A program made the translations under genes and the position numbers. A DNA stretch of 64,000 nt. Origin: Fereydounia khargensis. Its lineage: Eukaryota > Basidiomycota > Ustilaginomycetes > Urocystidales > Fereydouniaceae. The stretch spans positions 1 to 64,000 of the forward strand of contig JAOCZO010000029.1 in assembly GCA_026413255.1 (NCBI GenBank), written 5' to 3'. Below are positions 18,970-30,408 of the stretch, piece by piece; the first letter of the stretch is position 1; each line of letters begins with the position of its first letter. The notes below the pieces were generated by a model. It did not search any database, had not been told where the DNA came from, and worked only from the letters and a program-made list of their open reading frames with translations.

Positions 18970-20954
18970 CTACGAGATGGGCTCGGGCGCCAGCGACGCG
19001 ACTCTGTCGATATCCTTGGGCTCGCGAGTGGCCTTTGCACTGCCATTTTTGGCAGACCCGTAGCCGGAAAGAGCCTCGCCATCGCTCTCGGTCGCTGTCG
19101 TTGCGCCGCTTGTCGTTCCTCCGTTAGAGCGCACACGCGGCTGTCGTGGCCTGCCACTGATTGCGTCCAGCTGCTTGCCCAGGCCAAAGCGGAACGCGAG
19201 GAAAGGCACAAGGTAGAGAATGTGGCCGTAAAAGTACACACTCCTCCACGCCTGGATCGCCGCTCCAAAGTCAAGAATCATGAACGCCGCTGCCGTGTAT
19301 GACAGCGTGAGGTGGACAAACACAATCGAAACTGCGCAGTACACCAGCTGCGGCATCGTGTACTCAGTCAGCGTCGAAAACGTCGGGTTGGGCGTGCGTG
19401 GGTCCTTGAAAAACACTGGTCGCACGTGCTTCCTGAGCTGTCGCGCCGACGACTGCATAAAGCCACCCAGCAAGAACGTGAGATAGTAGCCTGGGGCCAA
19501 GCCGTGCCAGAACGCCGAGGTCATGAACGTCGTCATGGTCGACTTGAAGCCAGGCTTCTTGCCAGGTCGAGCAATGCGCTTGTAGACATTGTTTCGCAGC
19601 CACACGTTCGTGTTGATGTTCCAGGCGTCCAGCAGCTCCTTCCAATTGTTGGCAAACTCGATCGCTGTAATGTTGACATTGCGGCAGCGATCCCACCTAG
19701 TCTTGCCAGTCAGCGGATTGATACCGTTGAATCCTAGTCCAGATAAAATGCACGCTCCCTGCAGTATCGACCCAACCAGTAACGGGTCACGACGGTCAGA
19801 AACACCATCCTACATGCACAACTCTAACAGGAGGATCCCGAACTCACATTTGTCAGGGACCAGATGCCGTAGTACTTGGTCCTGGCCATGAATCCAGCAG
19901 CAAGAACGTGGGCAATCCTGCCGTACCAAGTGTATCCCACGAATCCGCCATCAGCTCCGATCATCCTCTCATAGCTGTACTTGCCACTGTAAATGGAAAA
20001 GACAGCCATGAAGCCAAGACCGACGCCCAGCTCTTGAAGAGAAGCAGCAATGTAGCCGCGAGGAGGCTTGGAAGCATCTTCGTTGGCCTTTTCCTTTCCC
20101 TTGGGGGAGGCGAAGAGAGCGCCGGTAGACCAGGCCCTGTAGTCCGAGAAACGCGTGGAAGGGCCAATAAGAACACCGGGGAAGTAGAAGCTGCGAGGCG
20201 TGGTTGGAGTCAAAGAAGCGAGTCATCAGCTTCAGGCTCAGATGGGCATCACCGCAACTTAGTCGGTGACTTACGCGTATCCGAAGAACTCGAGCAGACC
20301 GGGCATTTGAGTGATCCTAGTCTTCTTCTGCCCCTCATCGCACTCCTCGACCGAGCGAATCTGGCCGTCAAAGCAGTCCCAGGCAAACGTGGTGAGGTTC
20401 ATAGTCAAGACCATCTGCATCGAGGTGATCTCGATCGTCGTCAAGGGAATGTTTCCAAACTGTCGGTAGATGTGACTGCGGAGAAAAGGAAGGAGTGGTA
20501 AATTTCGGCGCCTAGCTGGAAAGCGGCCGCAGATCGAAATCAATTTGGACAAACTTACTTGCAAGTGAGGTGGCCCATCTCCAGTACAAAGACGATCCAG
20601 GGCATATTTCTGCCTCCAATCTTGTTCAGGCAAATCAGGTAGGTCGCCAGGCTGGTGGCCAGGAGCTGAACGAAACCCCACTTGAGCTGCAGAATGGGGA
20701 GGAAGAAGATTGTCGAGACCACGAGCGAGTAGATGTGCTTGGCTGCCGGACTCGACAGATACGAGAAGCCGCTAGCCAGCGGGAAAGCGACCAGCAAACA
20801 CACGAAGAGCTGAGCAGGTTGGCAAGAGTGAGGAGAAGGATATCAGTGGGTAATGCTTCCTCTGGACAGACTCATTGGACATAAGACTCACCTTGACATA
20901 GTCGACTGGCGAGCCAGCGGCGTCCGCGAGAGCTTGGAAGTGATCGTCAAACAT
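18970..20954 (-). CDS. ALE1: Lysophospholipid acyltransferase, MBOAT family (Ale1/Lpt1-like)
   Basis: Five exons (20954-20892, 20809-20559, 20475-20275, 20190-19848, 19758-18970) encode 548 aa. MBOAT landmarks are CNHIYRQFGNIP, FFGYAFYFPGVLIGPSTRFS, the Asn-containing WNINTNVWLRNNVYKR and the catalytic His371 in SAFWHGLAPGYYLTF. Several hydrophobic segments span the chain, as expected for a polytopic ER enzyme. Ale1 re-acylates lysophospholipids at sn-2 in the Lands cycle. The joins at FFGYA|FYFP and TCN|HIYR are strongly supported by family continuity. The C-terminal 60 residues are disordered and polar (Ser/Gly/Thr-rich), without a clear retrieval motif. A TATA box lies about 115 bp upstream of the ATG. 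Confidence 0.94.
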
Positions 20955-21702
20955 GGCTGCTCCAAGCTTGACCTTGGCAGCTGCGAGTCGATCAGACGCG
21001 GAGAGCAGAGGAGAAGAGAAGGTCGCGGATACAAGGTTGTCTTGACGTGCCCGAAATAGAGACCTGGTTTATATCTAGGGCGTGTTGCGGACCTTCCGTC
21101 TACCACGGCAGCTGTTGTAAAGCGTGAAGGAAGAAGCAGAGAGTCTGGAAGGAACAACAGAAGCTACGGTGAGTCGGGGAGAGAGAGTGACGGCATTCGG
21201 TTGCTATGAGTCCAGAGTGGCCAATGACTGGTTGGCTTCGAGTGTCAGCGCAGGGCTTGAGAAGCTCACTTACCACCTTTTTTTTTTTCTTTCGCTTCTT
21301 CCCCACTCATTTGCTCACTTTCCCCCCCAAAAAAAGCAAGACAAGCAACCGATCCGACCCCCGCGTCATGGCCCATCTTCACCTGTTGAAAGCACAGACC
21401 GACTGAATCAGACCCGCATCACGCCTCTCTTCTCTCTGCCCCTTTGCTTTCCTCCACTTCGACCAGGCGACATTTTTGGTTTGCCTTGCTTTCTTGGTCT
21501 TTCGGGTTTCCCCATCCAACGCAGAGACAAGACAACCACAGTAACGACAAAGTTGCATCTTTTATCGGACTCATACCGATGTTTTGTCCGTGAGATAGGG
21601 GAAAGGGAGCAAACACTGGATTTGGGGAAACCTTAGCATTCTTTAACAGACAGGACTACTCCCTTTATCCACCGGAGACAAACGAGATGATACAGGAGCC
21701 GC
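20955..21702. promoter_or_regulatory. ALE1 promoter and metacaspase 3' region
   Basis: This 748 bp gap contains the ALE1 TATA box and homopolymeric T and C/A runs near 21281-21336. No gene was recognised. Confidence 0.4.
21068..21073 (-). promoter_or_regulatory. TATA box for ALE1
   Basis: TATAAA on the minus strand lies 114-119 bp upstream of the ALE1 ATG. The call is positional only. Confidence 0.5.
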
Positions 21703-23190
21703 TCAGATAACAAAGACAAGGTCCATGTCAATCGGGTGTGAAGACGACAGCTGAGGCTTTTGGCTGTACTTGGATGCGAGAACATCACTGTAAAGCGCAG
21801 AGGAAGGAACAAGGTTCAGCTGATTGGCTCGTCACCGTCTTTAAACGCAACAGCGTTGCATGGCACTCACCGGACAGCGTTGAGCATTTGCTTGTAAGTA
21901 AGTTGAGGGTATTGGTTCATCACCTGCATGAGAAAGCAAACGCCAAAGGGTATGAGTCCATGTCAGTTTGTTATTTTTGTTGTGGCCGATTGGTCGTGAG
22001 AAACACGACGTCTGCGAGCCACTTACCTGTAGGAAGGCAAAAGAGCAGGCACCTGTCGCCTTGCCTGCCTCAACGGCATCCGCCGAAGTCTGTGCATCCT
22101 TGCAACCACTGAGCATAACCACATCAGCGCCACTTGTCCTGTTCTGGCGAGTGAACTCTTCGGCGGAGTTGGTGTTCTTCGCTGTCATGGCGGTCGAGAA
22201 GATTCCCTTGAGCATTCCTCCGACATCACCACGGGCATAGTTCATCGCAGCTCCGAGAAGACCCTTGCCGACGCCCGCGACCACATTGGGCTCCTTAATC
22301 TGGCCCGAAGTGGTGTAGACATAGGGGAGATCGAGAGCAGTACCCGAGTGACAAGAATCGAAGATAGCAGTCAAGCGACAGCCCACAGGGAGTGGTCGAA
22401 CCATGATTGCGTGTAGCTCATCGTCCTCCATCTGGCCGGCTTGCTGGTAGTCAAGCGGGATGATCGTCTCATTGTAGCCATCCGCCTCGTCGCCTTGAGA
22501 GGCTTTGGCTTGGCCACCATGCCCCGAGTAGTGGAAAAAGAGCGCATCGCCCGAGGAGGCACCACGCACGAGCCAGTGCATAGCGGCAGTCATGTTCTGG
22601 CGAGTAGGGATGCTCCTCGGATCCCGCTGGTCATCGGTGAGCACAACCATATCGTCCTCGCGGTAGCCACGCTGGAGCAAGAAGTTCTTGACATTCTTTA
22701 CATCGTTGATGCAGCCGCGGAGCTCGCCACGCTGGCCAAAGTAGTTGATACCAATGAGAAGCGCCTTCCTCTTGCCTTGCATGTTGGAGTACTCGTAGCG
22801 CTGGTTACCGATCATACCGCCCTGCGGCTGATAGTGCACAGTTCCCGAGCTGTACTCAGAGGGGCCAATGGGGCCACTCTGCGGAGCACCGTACCCGTAC
22901 CCCATCTGGGCTTGGGGAGGGCCGGGCGGCGGCCGGAAACCCTGTTGGTGGCCATATCCCTGCGGGGGGCCGTAGCCTTGAGGAGGGCCAGGCGGTGCAC
23001 TATTCATGCAATCGAAAAAAGTCAGCGGGAGCAATCCTGATGCATTCATCGATCATAGCTGCACGTTTCATACGTACCCATAACCTCCTCCTCCTCCGTA
23101 CGGCTGCGGCTGTGGAGGGCCGTAGCCACCGCCTCCACCTCCGTACTGTGATTGCTGATAGTGTCTACCACCTTGACCAGGATACGACAT
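21703..23190 (-). CDS. MCA1: Type I metacaspase
   Basis: Exons 23190-23078, 22999-22027, 21923-21871 and 21787-21703 encode 407 aa. The N-terminal prodomain (about 1-90) is Gly/Tyr/Pro/Gln-rich with PPQGYG repeats. The caspase-like p20 domain begins at KRKALLIGINYFGQRGEL. The catalytic dyad is His198 in HYSGHGG and Cys254 in FDSCHSG. The C-terminus, rebuilt over two short exons, reads YPQLTYKQMLNAVRDVLASK, then YSQKPQLSSSHPID, exactly the metacaspase p10 ending, which strongly supports the splices. Metacaspases are Ca-dependent proteases cutting after Arg or Lys. They act in stress response, protein-aggregate handling and cell death. The introns are 78, 103 and 83 nt. The gene is divergent from mS33. 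Confidence 0.96.
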
Positions 23191-23765
23191 TGTGTTGAGA
23201 GTATATGTGGATGGGATGTGAAGTGCCTGCTGAATGAACAGAGATGGTTGATGAGAGTAAGGGTGAATGCACCTCCGTCTGGCAACTTGGTCGCATACGG
23301 AAAGTTAGAATGCAGGCTAACCAGCTTGGCCGTAAATTGAGGCCCGTGTTGCTCGGCAACTGGCTGCCATGGAAGCGCTGCCCAGACGCCCCGCCGCGCC
23401 CATGCCGCTTTGTCTCCTTTGCCTCCTGCGCCTGCCTTCGCTCCACTTGGGTTCGGTTCGGCGCAATTCCAGCCACGGCGCCCAGCCAGCCAGCTGCCGA
23501 CCGTGTCTCTCTCTGTTGCCGCCCTGCGCTGCCCCATTCGCGTCCGCATCTTGCCCTCTCCTTGGAAAGATGGGACTCGTGCGGGAATTCAGTATTCCAA
23601 GATTCAGGTCACGTGATACTTTCTCACTTTTTTCTTCTTATTTGATCCTTCCTCCTCACATCGCACTGTAGCCATTTCGCGATTGAACCCGTTTGTCTCG
23701 GTGGTCATCGCGATCATCACCGTTATTATCCTCTACACTCTTCAGGCTTCTCCCACATCTTCGCC
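23191..23765. promoter_or_regulatory. Divergent promoter region, metacaspase and mS33
   Basis: This 575 bp gap has no supported gene. The right half is C/T-rich, consistent with an mS33 leader. Confidence 0.45.
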
Positions 23766-24211
23766 ATGATCAAGCCGGCGCCAACAAATACGGCGCTCGC
23801 GTCCCTCAAGGCGCTCCAGTGCAAGGTGTTCGGAAAGACCCACAACCCCGACCATGTCCGCACCGGCGCAAAGTACCTCCGACAGCGATTGCAGGGTCCG
23901 TCCATGCTCAACTACTACCCCAAGACTGTCAACTTCCGTGCCCTGCTCAATATCAACGCTGAGGTTGGAAGGCTGACCGACATGCGCGAGGTGCAGCGTC
24001 TAAAGGACGTCGAGCGAAAGAAGATGCTTGGCAAGGGTCCTCCGAAGAAGGGTAAGTCGTCGTCCATCTCTTTAGCTTCAGCATGGATCGTGGTCGCCAT
24101 ATCTGCCGGCTGTATTCTGGAACTGGAGCTGGCGCTAACAATAACACTCACTCCTTGGCTCCTCACACAGGCGAAGGAAGGCGTGCTGCTATGAAGGGCA
24201 AGAAAAAGTGA
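23766..24211 (+). CDS. RSM27: Mitochondrial small-subunit ribosomal protein mS33 (Rsm27)
   Basis: Exons 23766-24051 and 24171-24211 encode 108 aa. The pattern CKVFGKTHNPDHVRTGAKYL, then RLQGPSMLNYYP, is the Rsm27/MRPS33 signature. It is followed by EVQRLKDVERKKMLGKGPPKKG and a basic tail GRRAAMKGKKK supplied by the second exon. The protein belongs to the head of the mitochondrial small ribosomal subunit. The 119 nt intron has GTAAGT and ACACAG borders. If it is not spliced the frame ends in unrelated hydrophobic sequence, so the spliced form is chosen. The size matches the family. Confidence 0.92.
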
Positions 24212-27200
24212 TAGATGCATGGAGATGGGTCCGGGCCCGATTCATCTGGTCGGCATCTCGCGATCCGCATTCCGGAGGTGAGCGAGCCACCACCGAAAGG
24301 CGAAGCGCAGCTATGGTCCCAGCCTGACGCGGATGAACGCGCATTCCAATTGCGGGCGAGCAGGCCTGTCGCCATGTCGTCATTCCATATTGACAAAAGT
24401 CGACTCCGTGTCTTACCAATTTAGGACGCGAACGTGTATTTGTAGATGGGGCCTCGGATATATTCGATCCCCCCTTTTTTCCATGCTGAGAGAGAGCCCT
24501 GGGGTCTCATATCGGCTGGATGCTCGAGTCGACAAGCAAACATTGTACAGTACAGCCATCGGAGGGATCTCTTTCCCTGTCCGTGATCCAGAGTCAGTCA
24601 GCATGAGCCATCCAACGTCTCACACAACTAATCCATTGGATGAGCGGCGAAATTCAGAGTGACTAATGTAGTTAGTTCAGCAGCGCCTGCAATGCACCAT
24701 GGTTTATCAGTTCAGCTGTGGGACGGGGGTTAGAAGGGCCACGGCATCCTGGCTGGACGGGCTACAGCACGCACGAAGCTCGTGACTACGAGCGTGCAGC
24801 GTCACGTTTGCTTCTACGCTCCCCGTTGCCGACGTTAACGGTGAGTTGAGGGTGAGAGCGACTGCCTTGTGCTTGGCCCGGATTGGCTGCAACCGTGCAG
24901 ACGCAGCTGCAGTGTTGCAGCACTGCAGCGCTCCTAATCTTTCGATTGAAAAGGGCAAGGCAACCGCGAATGGCCTAGGGTACGCGACTGGAGATCCTAC
25001 AACGCGGATTCCGCTCGATTCTGTTAATTTCCTTGAAATCCGGCGTTGTCTGCCTCCGCACTCCCCTACTAGATGAAGCGCCGCTCAACTTTCCATATCT
25101 ACAGCTTTCGGTAGTTTCACTGAGCGTGACATGATGGCATGTCCAGCCTAGGGGGTGACTGTGGGAGGACGTGACGCCAGGCAAAAGATTCAACCACGCA
25201 GAAAAAATGGAAAGAGAAAATCGGGGAGAACGATTTTGTGGTTGCATTGCAGCACGCAAGTTAGAAGTGCGTTGGATGTGCAGAGCAAGCAACCTGGCAA
25301 GAGGGGCTGGCTGGCAAATTAGAAAGAAACGCGCAACTGGCAGGTGACAGTACAAGATTACCCTGGCGAGCTTCTTCTCGAGCCAGTGAGATTGCAAAAA
25401 CTCAATAGAGGTTTGCCGTCAGAACGCCACAGTCTTGCACGTGTTTGTGGTCGGTGCAGAGTATCAGCCTATGAGAGTTTGGCCTCTCAGTAGGATAGAG
25501 TGATTTGAGTAGACACAAGAGCAGGTTGGAAGGACCCTAGGGCCTACCCCAGCCATGATCCCGAACCGATACTCGGGCGGCGGCAGAGCGAGTGACAGTG
25601 TGGGAAAAGGCTGTAACTCATGGTGGCTGCGTTTGAATTTTTCTCCAAAGAAAGTGGTTTCGCCATTTGAAATTATGTTGCGAGACAACCGTGTGGCGCT
25701 GACCGTAGCCCAATGTCGAGAGGGGCGGGAAGGTCGGCAGGCGGCCAGGCTGCTAGTCAGGCTGGCCCGCCAGGGATCTATTTACAGGCCGTGACGAATC
25801 CATTGAAGCTGCAAGAGCTGCGTCATAGGTCTGCTCTGCCTGCCAAGCGTGTCGGATCAGGCGCGAGGGCTAGGGGGCACGCCAGTCAGTCAGCCTCAGC
25901 CTCAGCCGCATGGGAACAGTTTGGGCTAGGATGGGCGAGGCGCCTTCTCGCGTGTCGGCGGCACTTGGCCGGCACAGCCTGACCCACATGTACGTTAATG
26001 TAATCCCGACAATCCTCTCTTTGAATGGGAACGCGCCTCTCCCAACTCAGCGCAGTGCATCGACTGCACAACCACCTGTAGTGGTTCCCTCGGGCTCTGC
26101 ATCCCACACTTTTCCGCCCCGTCTGACTCGGACTTTTTGCCATTCTCTTTTCTCTTGACTTTTACCTTTCGCTTTGCTTGCCGCACACGCAGGTTTACAC
26201 ACTGTTGCCTCTCGCCTCGCCTCGCCTCGCATGGTGAAGCCCTCACCACGCTCCTTAGCCAGCGCTCCGCCCTCAGACGGCCGCCTGAAACCCGGACAAC
26301 AAAAAAGCAAACAGACAGACAAGCAGACAAGCAGACAAGCACTGCAAGCACTGCAAGCGCTGTAAGCATCCAACGCAAACCACACACACGCACGCATCTG
26401 GCCGACCGTCCGGACGTCACGCTTGCCTGGCTAGTCCGGTCGCCCTAACCAGATGCCTGGTTTGCATTGAGGCCGGACCCCTGTCGTTACCTCCGCTGCT
26501 GGAGCGCCCGACTGCCTCGCCTGACCAGCCCTCGAGCCCTGCCCTGTCTGCTGCTGCTCCTGTTACCCGATTCATCCAAGCGCAGCCCAACCAAATCCCA
26601 AAAGTCGACTGACTCTCTGACACTCTGACGCGGTTGGCTCTCCGCTCTGCGCTGCGCTGCTCTGCTCTGCCCGCTCTCACTCGCCACGCTTGCTCACACC
26701 CGGCCGCCCTCGTCATCAAGTCCCCGCCCACCTCGCTCCCTCCCACTCTTCTTTCCCTTCCGTACAGTCCAGTCCCTGAATAGATCCCTGGTCCTTCAGG
26801 GACGCCACCTCCAAGTCTCTCTTGGTTCCGACCGAACCTGGCTCTCTCTTCCAAGGCCAGCCGCTTCGTGGACAACAACTTACTCCTTTACCATCTCTTT
26901 CTGCCTTGACCTACTCCTCAACAGTCCGCCTCGCCACCACAATCGGACGTTGAATATCCTGGTCCTCCTTCCACCTTTCATCGCCCCAATACACAACGCA
27001 CTGGATTCGTGATCTGGGTCCGACGTTCCACGACCTCTCAGCATCATCAACACTTACTACCAGTCTGTCCGTGTGCGCTCTTCCGCTGCGTGATTGACAC
27101 TCGACAAGACTGATCGGATTCAAGAATCGTCTGCATACACCACGTTCTGTATCTGTACGGCTCTTTCTCGCCAGCATACCTTGAGGTGACTTTGGTTGCC

Positions 27201-27504
27201 ATCGTTCTGCCCTCAGTCTCTTATCGCCTCTTGCCAGTTCATCAATTCAACCCGGCCCGTCGACTGGTCCTCTGACGTCTTCTTCCGTGTTCCTTCCATA
27301 CTGCATTTCACTATTTTCACACTTTCGAAGACATGACCGGCGTCGGTATCTCGACAATGCTCTGATCTCGTCTGTCGACGTTGTTGTTTTTGAACCATTC
27401 AATACTCGCTCGACCGCATTCCAGCACCTCAGTATACCAAAGGTCTCAGCATTCGTCCAAATTACTTCGGTCTTCGTCCAATAGCTTCGACCTGTCTAGG
27501 CATC
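24212..27504. other. Gene-poor 3.3 kb stretch
   Basis: No frame here has family character, codon structure or plausible splicing, and no RNA gene was recognised. The left half (24.2-25.9 kb) is mixed-composition unique sequence with a short ACAGTACAG at 24545. The right half (26.1-27.5 kb) is strongly C/T-rich on the plus strand, with short tandem repeats, including (GCAGACAA)n and CACTGCAAG units at 26309-26362. It looks like a long promoter and 5' leader of the HSP20-like gene downstream. An unrecognised non-coding RNA cannot be excluded. Confidence 0.5.
26309..26362. repeat. Short tandem repeats, GCAGACAA and GCAAGCACT units
   Basis: About three copies of an 8 bp unit (AAGCAGAC) run into two to three copies of a 9 bp unit (CACTGCAAG). 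The tract lies in the C/T-rich region upstream of the HSP20-like gene. Confidence 0.75.
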
Positions 27505-27687
27505 ATGTAAGTTTTTTGTTGCACACATGTTCATTTCGTCACTTTATGCTATCTCGTGGACGTACCGCAGCCCCTTGATCCATTACCACTCTTAAAACTC
27601 CGTCGTTCTTGACATCAGCTTACACGTTCGCTTCCCTTTCATTAGCTCCTTTCTCTTTCTCATTGCTCTTCCTATCCTAGGCCAGCT

Positions 27688-30408
27688 ATGCCTAGCAGCC
27701 TGGGAAGCCAGGATTCGTATCTTTCTGGATTAGAACTGCTTCCCTCTCTGTCAGGAGCCGGTTCTTCCACTTCGTCTCTGTCCCGTCCGTCATCGGGATC
27801 GCCATCAAATCTTTCTTGGACTTCTTCGAACGAAGGCCAGTACCAAGCCGTAAATCCCCACAAGGAGACTGACGTGGAGCCTTCCTTAACATTAGACGAC
27901 CCGTCACAGTTGGTCAGACCCGAGCCGCTGAGGCCCTTCGATTCGGAGGGCTCAACCGTCTCTGGCGTGGATTCAATGCCTAACCGCCCACAGGCTACGG
28001 TGGCTCGTTCTACTTCAGCTGAACATCATAACGCACCCAACATGGCGGCCCTCGCACCTGCGTCTCACTACGGGATAGGAGGCTCGATCGATCGTCAACA
28101 ACCTCGCCTCGACCACCCTAACCAGGTAATGCAGCCTCATGGAGCGTTGGACGCTGGTCGAAGGCTCGAGATGGAAGGGCATCAACAAGCAGCAAAGTAT
28201 GCCTCGCTGGCGTCTATGAATACGGCCGGCCTTGCATCCAGCAATCACCCCGGATCAATGGGTAACAGGCTCACTGCCGAGAATCTCCTCTCTGCAGAGA
28301 CGGCACCACGACTTTCGACGTCCTCAGCGGACAGCGCATCGACGAGTGAGTTGGCGACACCAGAAAACTATCATCAGCCGTGGCCACTCGAGCTGGACCA
28401 GCATCACCTTGACAGCTCGTCCTCCAAGGTTGCCGAGCCATCTGTCTCTAGTGTTTCGCTTGACTCTGCCTCATCCTTTCTGAACCAGTCACAGCCGGCT
28501 GGGCAGGAGATCAAGTCAACCAAGCGACCAGCAACCTTGGAGCGTCTGGCTTCGACCGCCACCAACGCGACGGTCAAGCCTTCCTCGCCGCCCTCAGCCA
28601 CCACCCTCACACCTAGCCCCACCGGACAGCAGTATGGGATCAAGTCCGAAGTGACCACTATTCCGGATGTGTCGGCTCTCCACCTCACCCGAGGCGCGGA
28701 TACCCTGCCGTCTGCATCGACACAATCCTACGATGGTCATGACAGCCAAAGCACTCGTGTCTCTCACCCCTTCTACTCGCCTGCCTCGGATTCTGGTGAA
28801 TGGACGCAGTCGGAGTTTTCATCCGGCGAGCGTCGAGACCGCATCAACTCGGGCTTGAGTGCCCGAGAGGGCGTGGCCAGTCCAGACTCTTGGAGGTCTC
28901 TACTTCCCGAACACGACCCATACTTTGCACCCGATGGCGGGCCCTCACCGCAGCCTCACCGAGGTGGTAGTGGCCCGTCCATCAGTGAGAGTGGTCGCGG
29001 CCTGGCGATGGGCCACTCGCCTCAAATGAGGAAGAGCGAGGAACGGGGATCGATTGCTTCACTTGATACTGGTCGCGGAAGTTTCAGCAGCAGCGTTAGC
29101 CACCAGTCGGCCTACTCTTTGCCCGGACCGACCGCTGTAGGTCGGATTGAGCCTACTCGAGCGGAGATGGACAGTTGGCGGAGCCTCCTTCCGGATACGG
29201 ATCGGTTCTCGCTGGCCAATGCCGGATCTGTGAAGAACGACTCTTATGGAGTTAAGCCTCAGAGCCCCTTGCAAGTGGCGTCTCCAGTGGGTTCGGATCA
29301 CTTGGATTCGCCCGTGTCATTGGAGGAGTCAAACCCGCGATCTGCTTTCTTCCCGCTGCGTGCCATGTCGGTGTCTGGGCAGGAAGAGGAATCCAAGGAT
29401 GCCTCTGCAAAGCGTCACGCCAGCTTCTCGAGCTATGAGCCGAATGGATCAGCTTACGGCCTGAACGCTGCGCGTACGATGCTAGCCTCTTCCAAAGGTT
29501 TTTCGAACGCAGCTAAGGCCATGGGCCGTGCACAAGGAGCGCTTATGCAGAGGGGTGGAGTAGAGCGCAGAGCGTCGCCGCTCTCGAGCCTCGGGAGTCA
29601 AGTGATGGACGGTGCGTCTGGTGGATCAGCCTCCTCTTTCGACGACATGAAGGAGCGGGAAAGTTGGCCGACCAGCCGTGGACGCTCCGGATCTGGCTCG
29701 ACGACTGGAACGCGCGGCGATGCAAACTCAATCAGCACAGGCTTGAGCGGGTTTGAGTCAAATGAGATGCGGGATGGTCTCGGTAGTCCACCCAGTTCGC
29801 TTTCGTCTGGGCATTTGGAGGAGAAGTCGGACAGCGTGGTGCAGTCGACGATGGGTGGCATCATGGCGACGACGACGACGACCACGACGCGAACGACTAC
29901 AACGACACGGCTTTTGATTCCGAGCTCGCAAGACGCTGGTAGCGTGTCGTCAAGCAGCGATTGCTGTTCGGAGGTGGAGCCGTTGGCGGTTACCGACTCG
30001 GGATCGACAGGAGTAAACAAGGGGCGATCGCCGTCATGCAGCGTCTCGACTCCCCTGAGTCCACCTGCGCTGCCGTTCCTTGACCACCGACCTGCGCCGC
30101 CTGAGACGGAACTGGTGATTGAAACGAGCAAGACGATGTACACTCTGGTGACACGGCTGCCCGGATTTTCGCTAGATTGCATTACGCTGGCGACGAAGCA
30201 TCACCGACACCACCGGACGCTGCACATTGTTGCGGACAAGTGGGAGGCGGAAGGTGGGGGACATTTTGAGCGGAGGATCACATTCCCGGAAAAGGAGTGC
30301 GACTTGCGCAATGTCAAGGCCGAGTTTGACGGCACGACGCTGAGGGTGTTTGTACCGCGGCGGATGGTGGCCAACCGGTTCAGCTCGGCGAGCAGCGCAA
30401 CATTCTGA
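27688..30408 (+). CDS. Large disordered protein with a C-terminal alpha-crystallin (HSP20-like) domain
   Basis: The main exon encodes 906 aa. About 800 residues are disordered and Ser/Pro-rich. They contain two copies of the motif DSWRSLLP-(E/D)-x-D at residues 400 and 495 and a Thr run (TTTTTTRTTTTTR) near 730. Residues about 810-897 form an HSP20-like domain: TMYTLVTRLPGFSLDCITLA, RTLHIVADKWEAEGG, then FERRITFPE and TTLRVFVPRR. The domain suggests chaperone or client binding. The 12-mer-type IxI tail of classical small heat-shock proteins is not evident. The leader contains an intron (27507-27680, GTAAGT to CCTAG) that also brings AT (27505-27506) next to G (27681). The true start may therefore be a split ATG three codons upstream, giving MPAMPSSLG. 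The precise role is unknown. Confidence 0.85.
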   Translation: MPSSLGSQDSYLSGLELLPSLSGAGSSTSSLSRPSSGSPSNLSWTSSNEGQYQAVNPHKETDVEPSLTLDDPSQLVRPEPLRPFDSEGSTVSGVDSMPNRPQATVARSTSAEHHNAPNMAALAPASHYGIGGSIDRQQPRLDHPNQVMQPHGALDAGRRLEMEGHQQAAKYASLASMNTAGLASSNHPGSMGNRLTAENLLSAETAPRLSTSSADSASTSELATPENYHQPWPLELDQHHLDSSSSKVAEPSVSSVSLDSASSFLNQSQPAGQEIKSTKRPATLERLASTATNATVKPSSPPSATTLTPSPTGQQYGIKSEVTTIPDVSALHLTRGADTLPSASTQSYDGHDSQSTRVSHPFYSPASDSGEWTQSEFSSGERRDRINSGLSAREGVASPDSWRSLLPEHDPYFAPDGGPSPQPHRGGSGPSISESGRGLAMGHSPQMRKSEERGSIASLDTGRGSFSSSVSHQSAYSLPGPTAVGRIEPTRAEMDSWRSLLPDTDRFSLANAGSVKNDSYGVKPQSPLQVASPVGSDHLDSPVSLEESNPRSAFFPLRAMSVSGQEEESKDASAKRHASFSSYEPNGSAYGLNAARTMLASSKGFSNAAKAMGRAQGALMQRGGVERRASPLSSLGSQVMDGASGGSASSFDDMKERESWPTSRGRSGSGSTTGTRGDANSISTGLSGFESNEMRDGLGSPPSSLSSGHLEEKSDSVVQSTMGGIMATTTTTTTRTTTTTRLLIPSSQDAGSVSSSSDCCSEVEPLAVTDSGSTGVNKGRSPSCSVSTPLSPPALPFLDHRPAPPETELVIETSKTMYTLVTRLPGFSLDCITLATKHHRHHRTLHIVADKWEAEGGGHFERRITFPEKECDLRNVKAEFDGTTLRVFVPRRMVANRFSSASSATF

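Noticed and set aside
23660-23705. Minus-strand tRNA suggested by CGGGTTCAATCGCG
   Set aside because: The bases beside the T-loop-like sequence do not form a stem, and no acceptor or anticodon arm could be found.
26417-26878. 153-codon minus-strand frame in the C/T-rich leader region
   Set aside because: Arg/Gly/Glu-rich reading of a pyrimidine-rich leader, with no conserved features.
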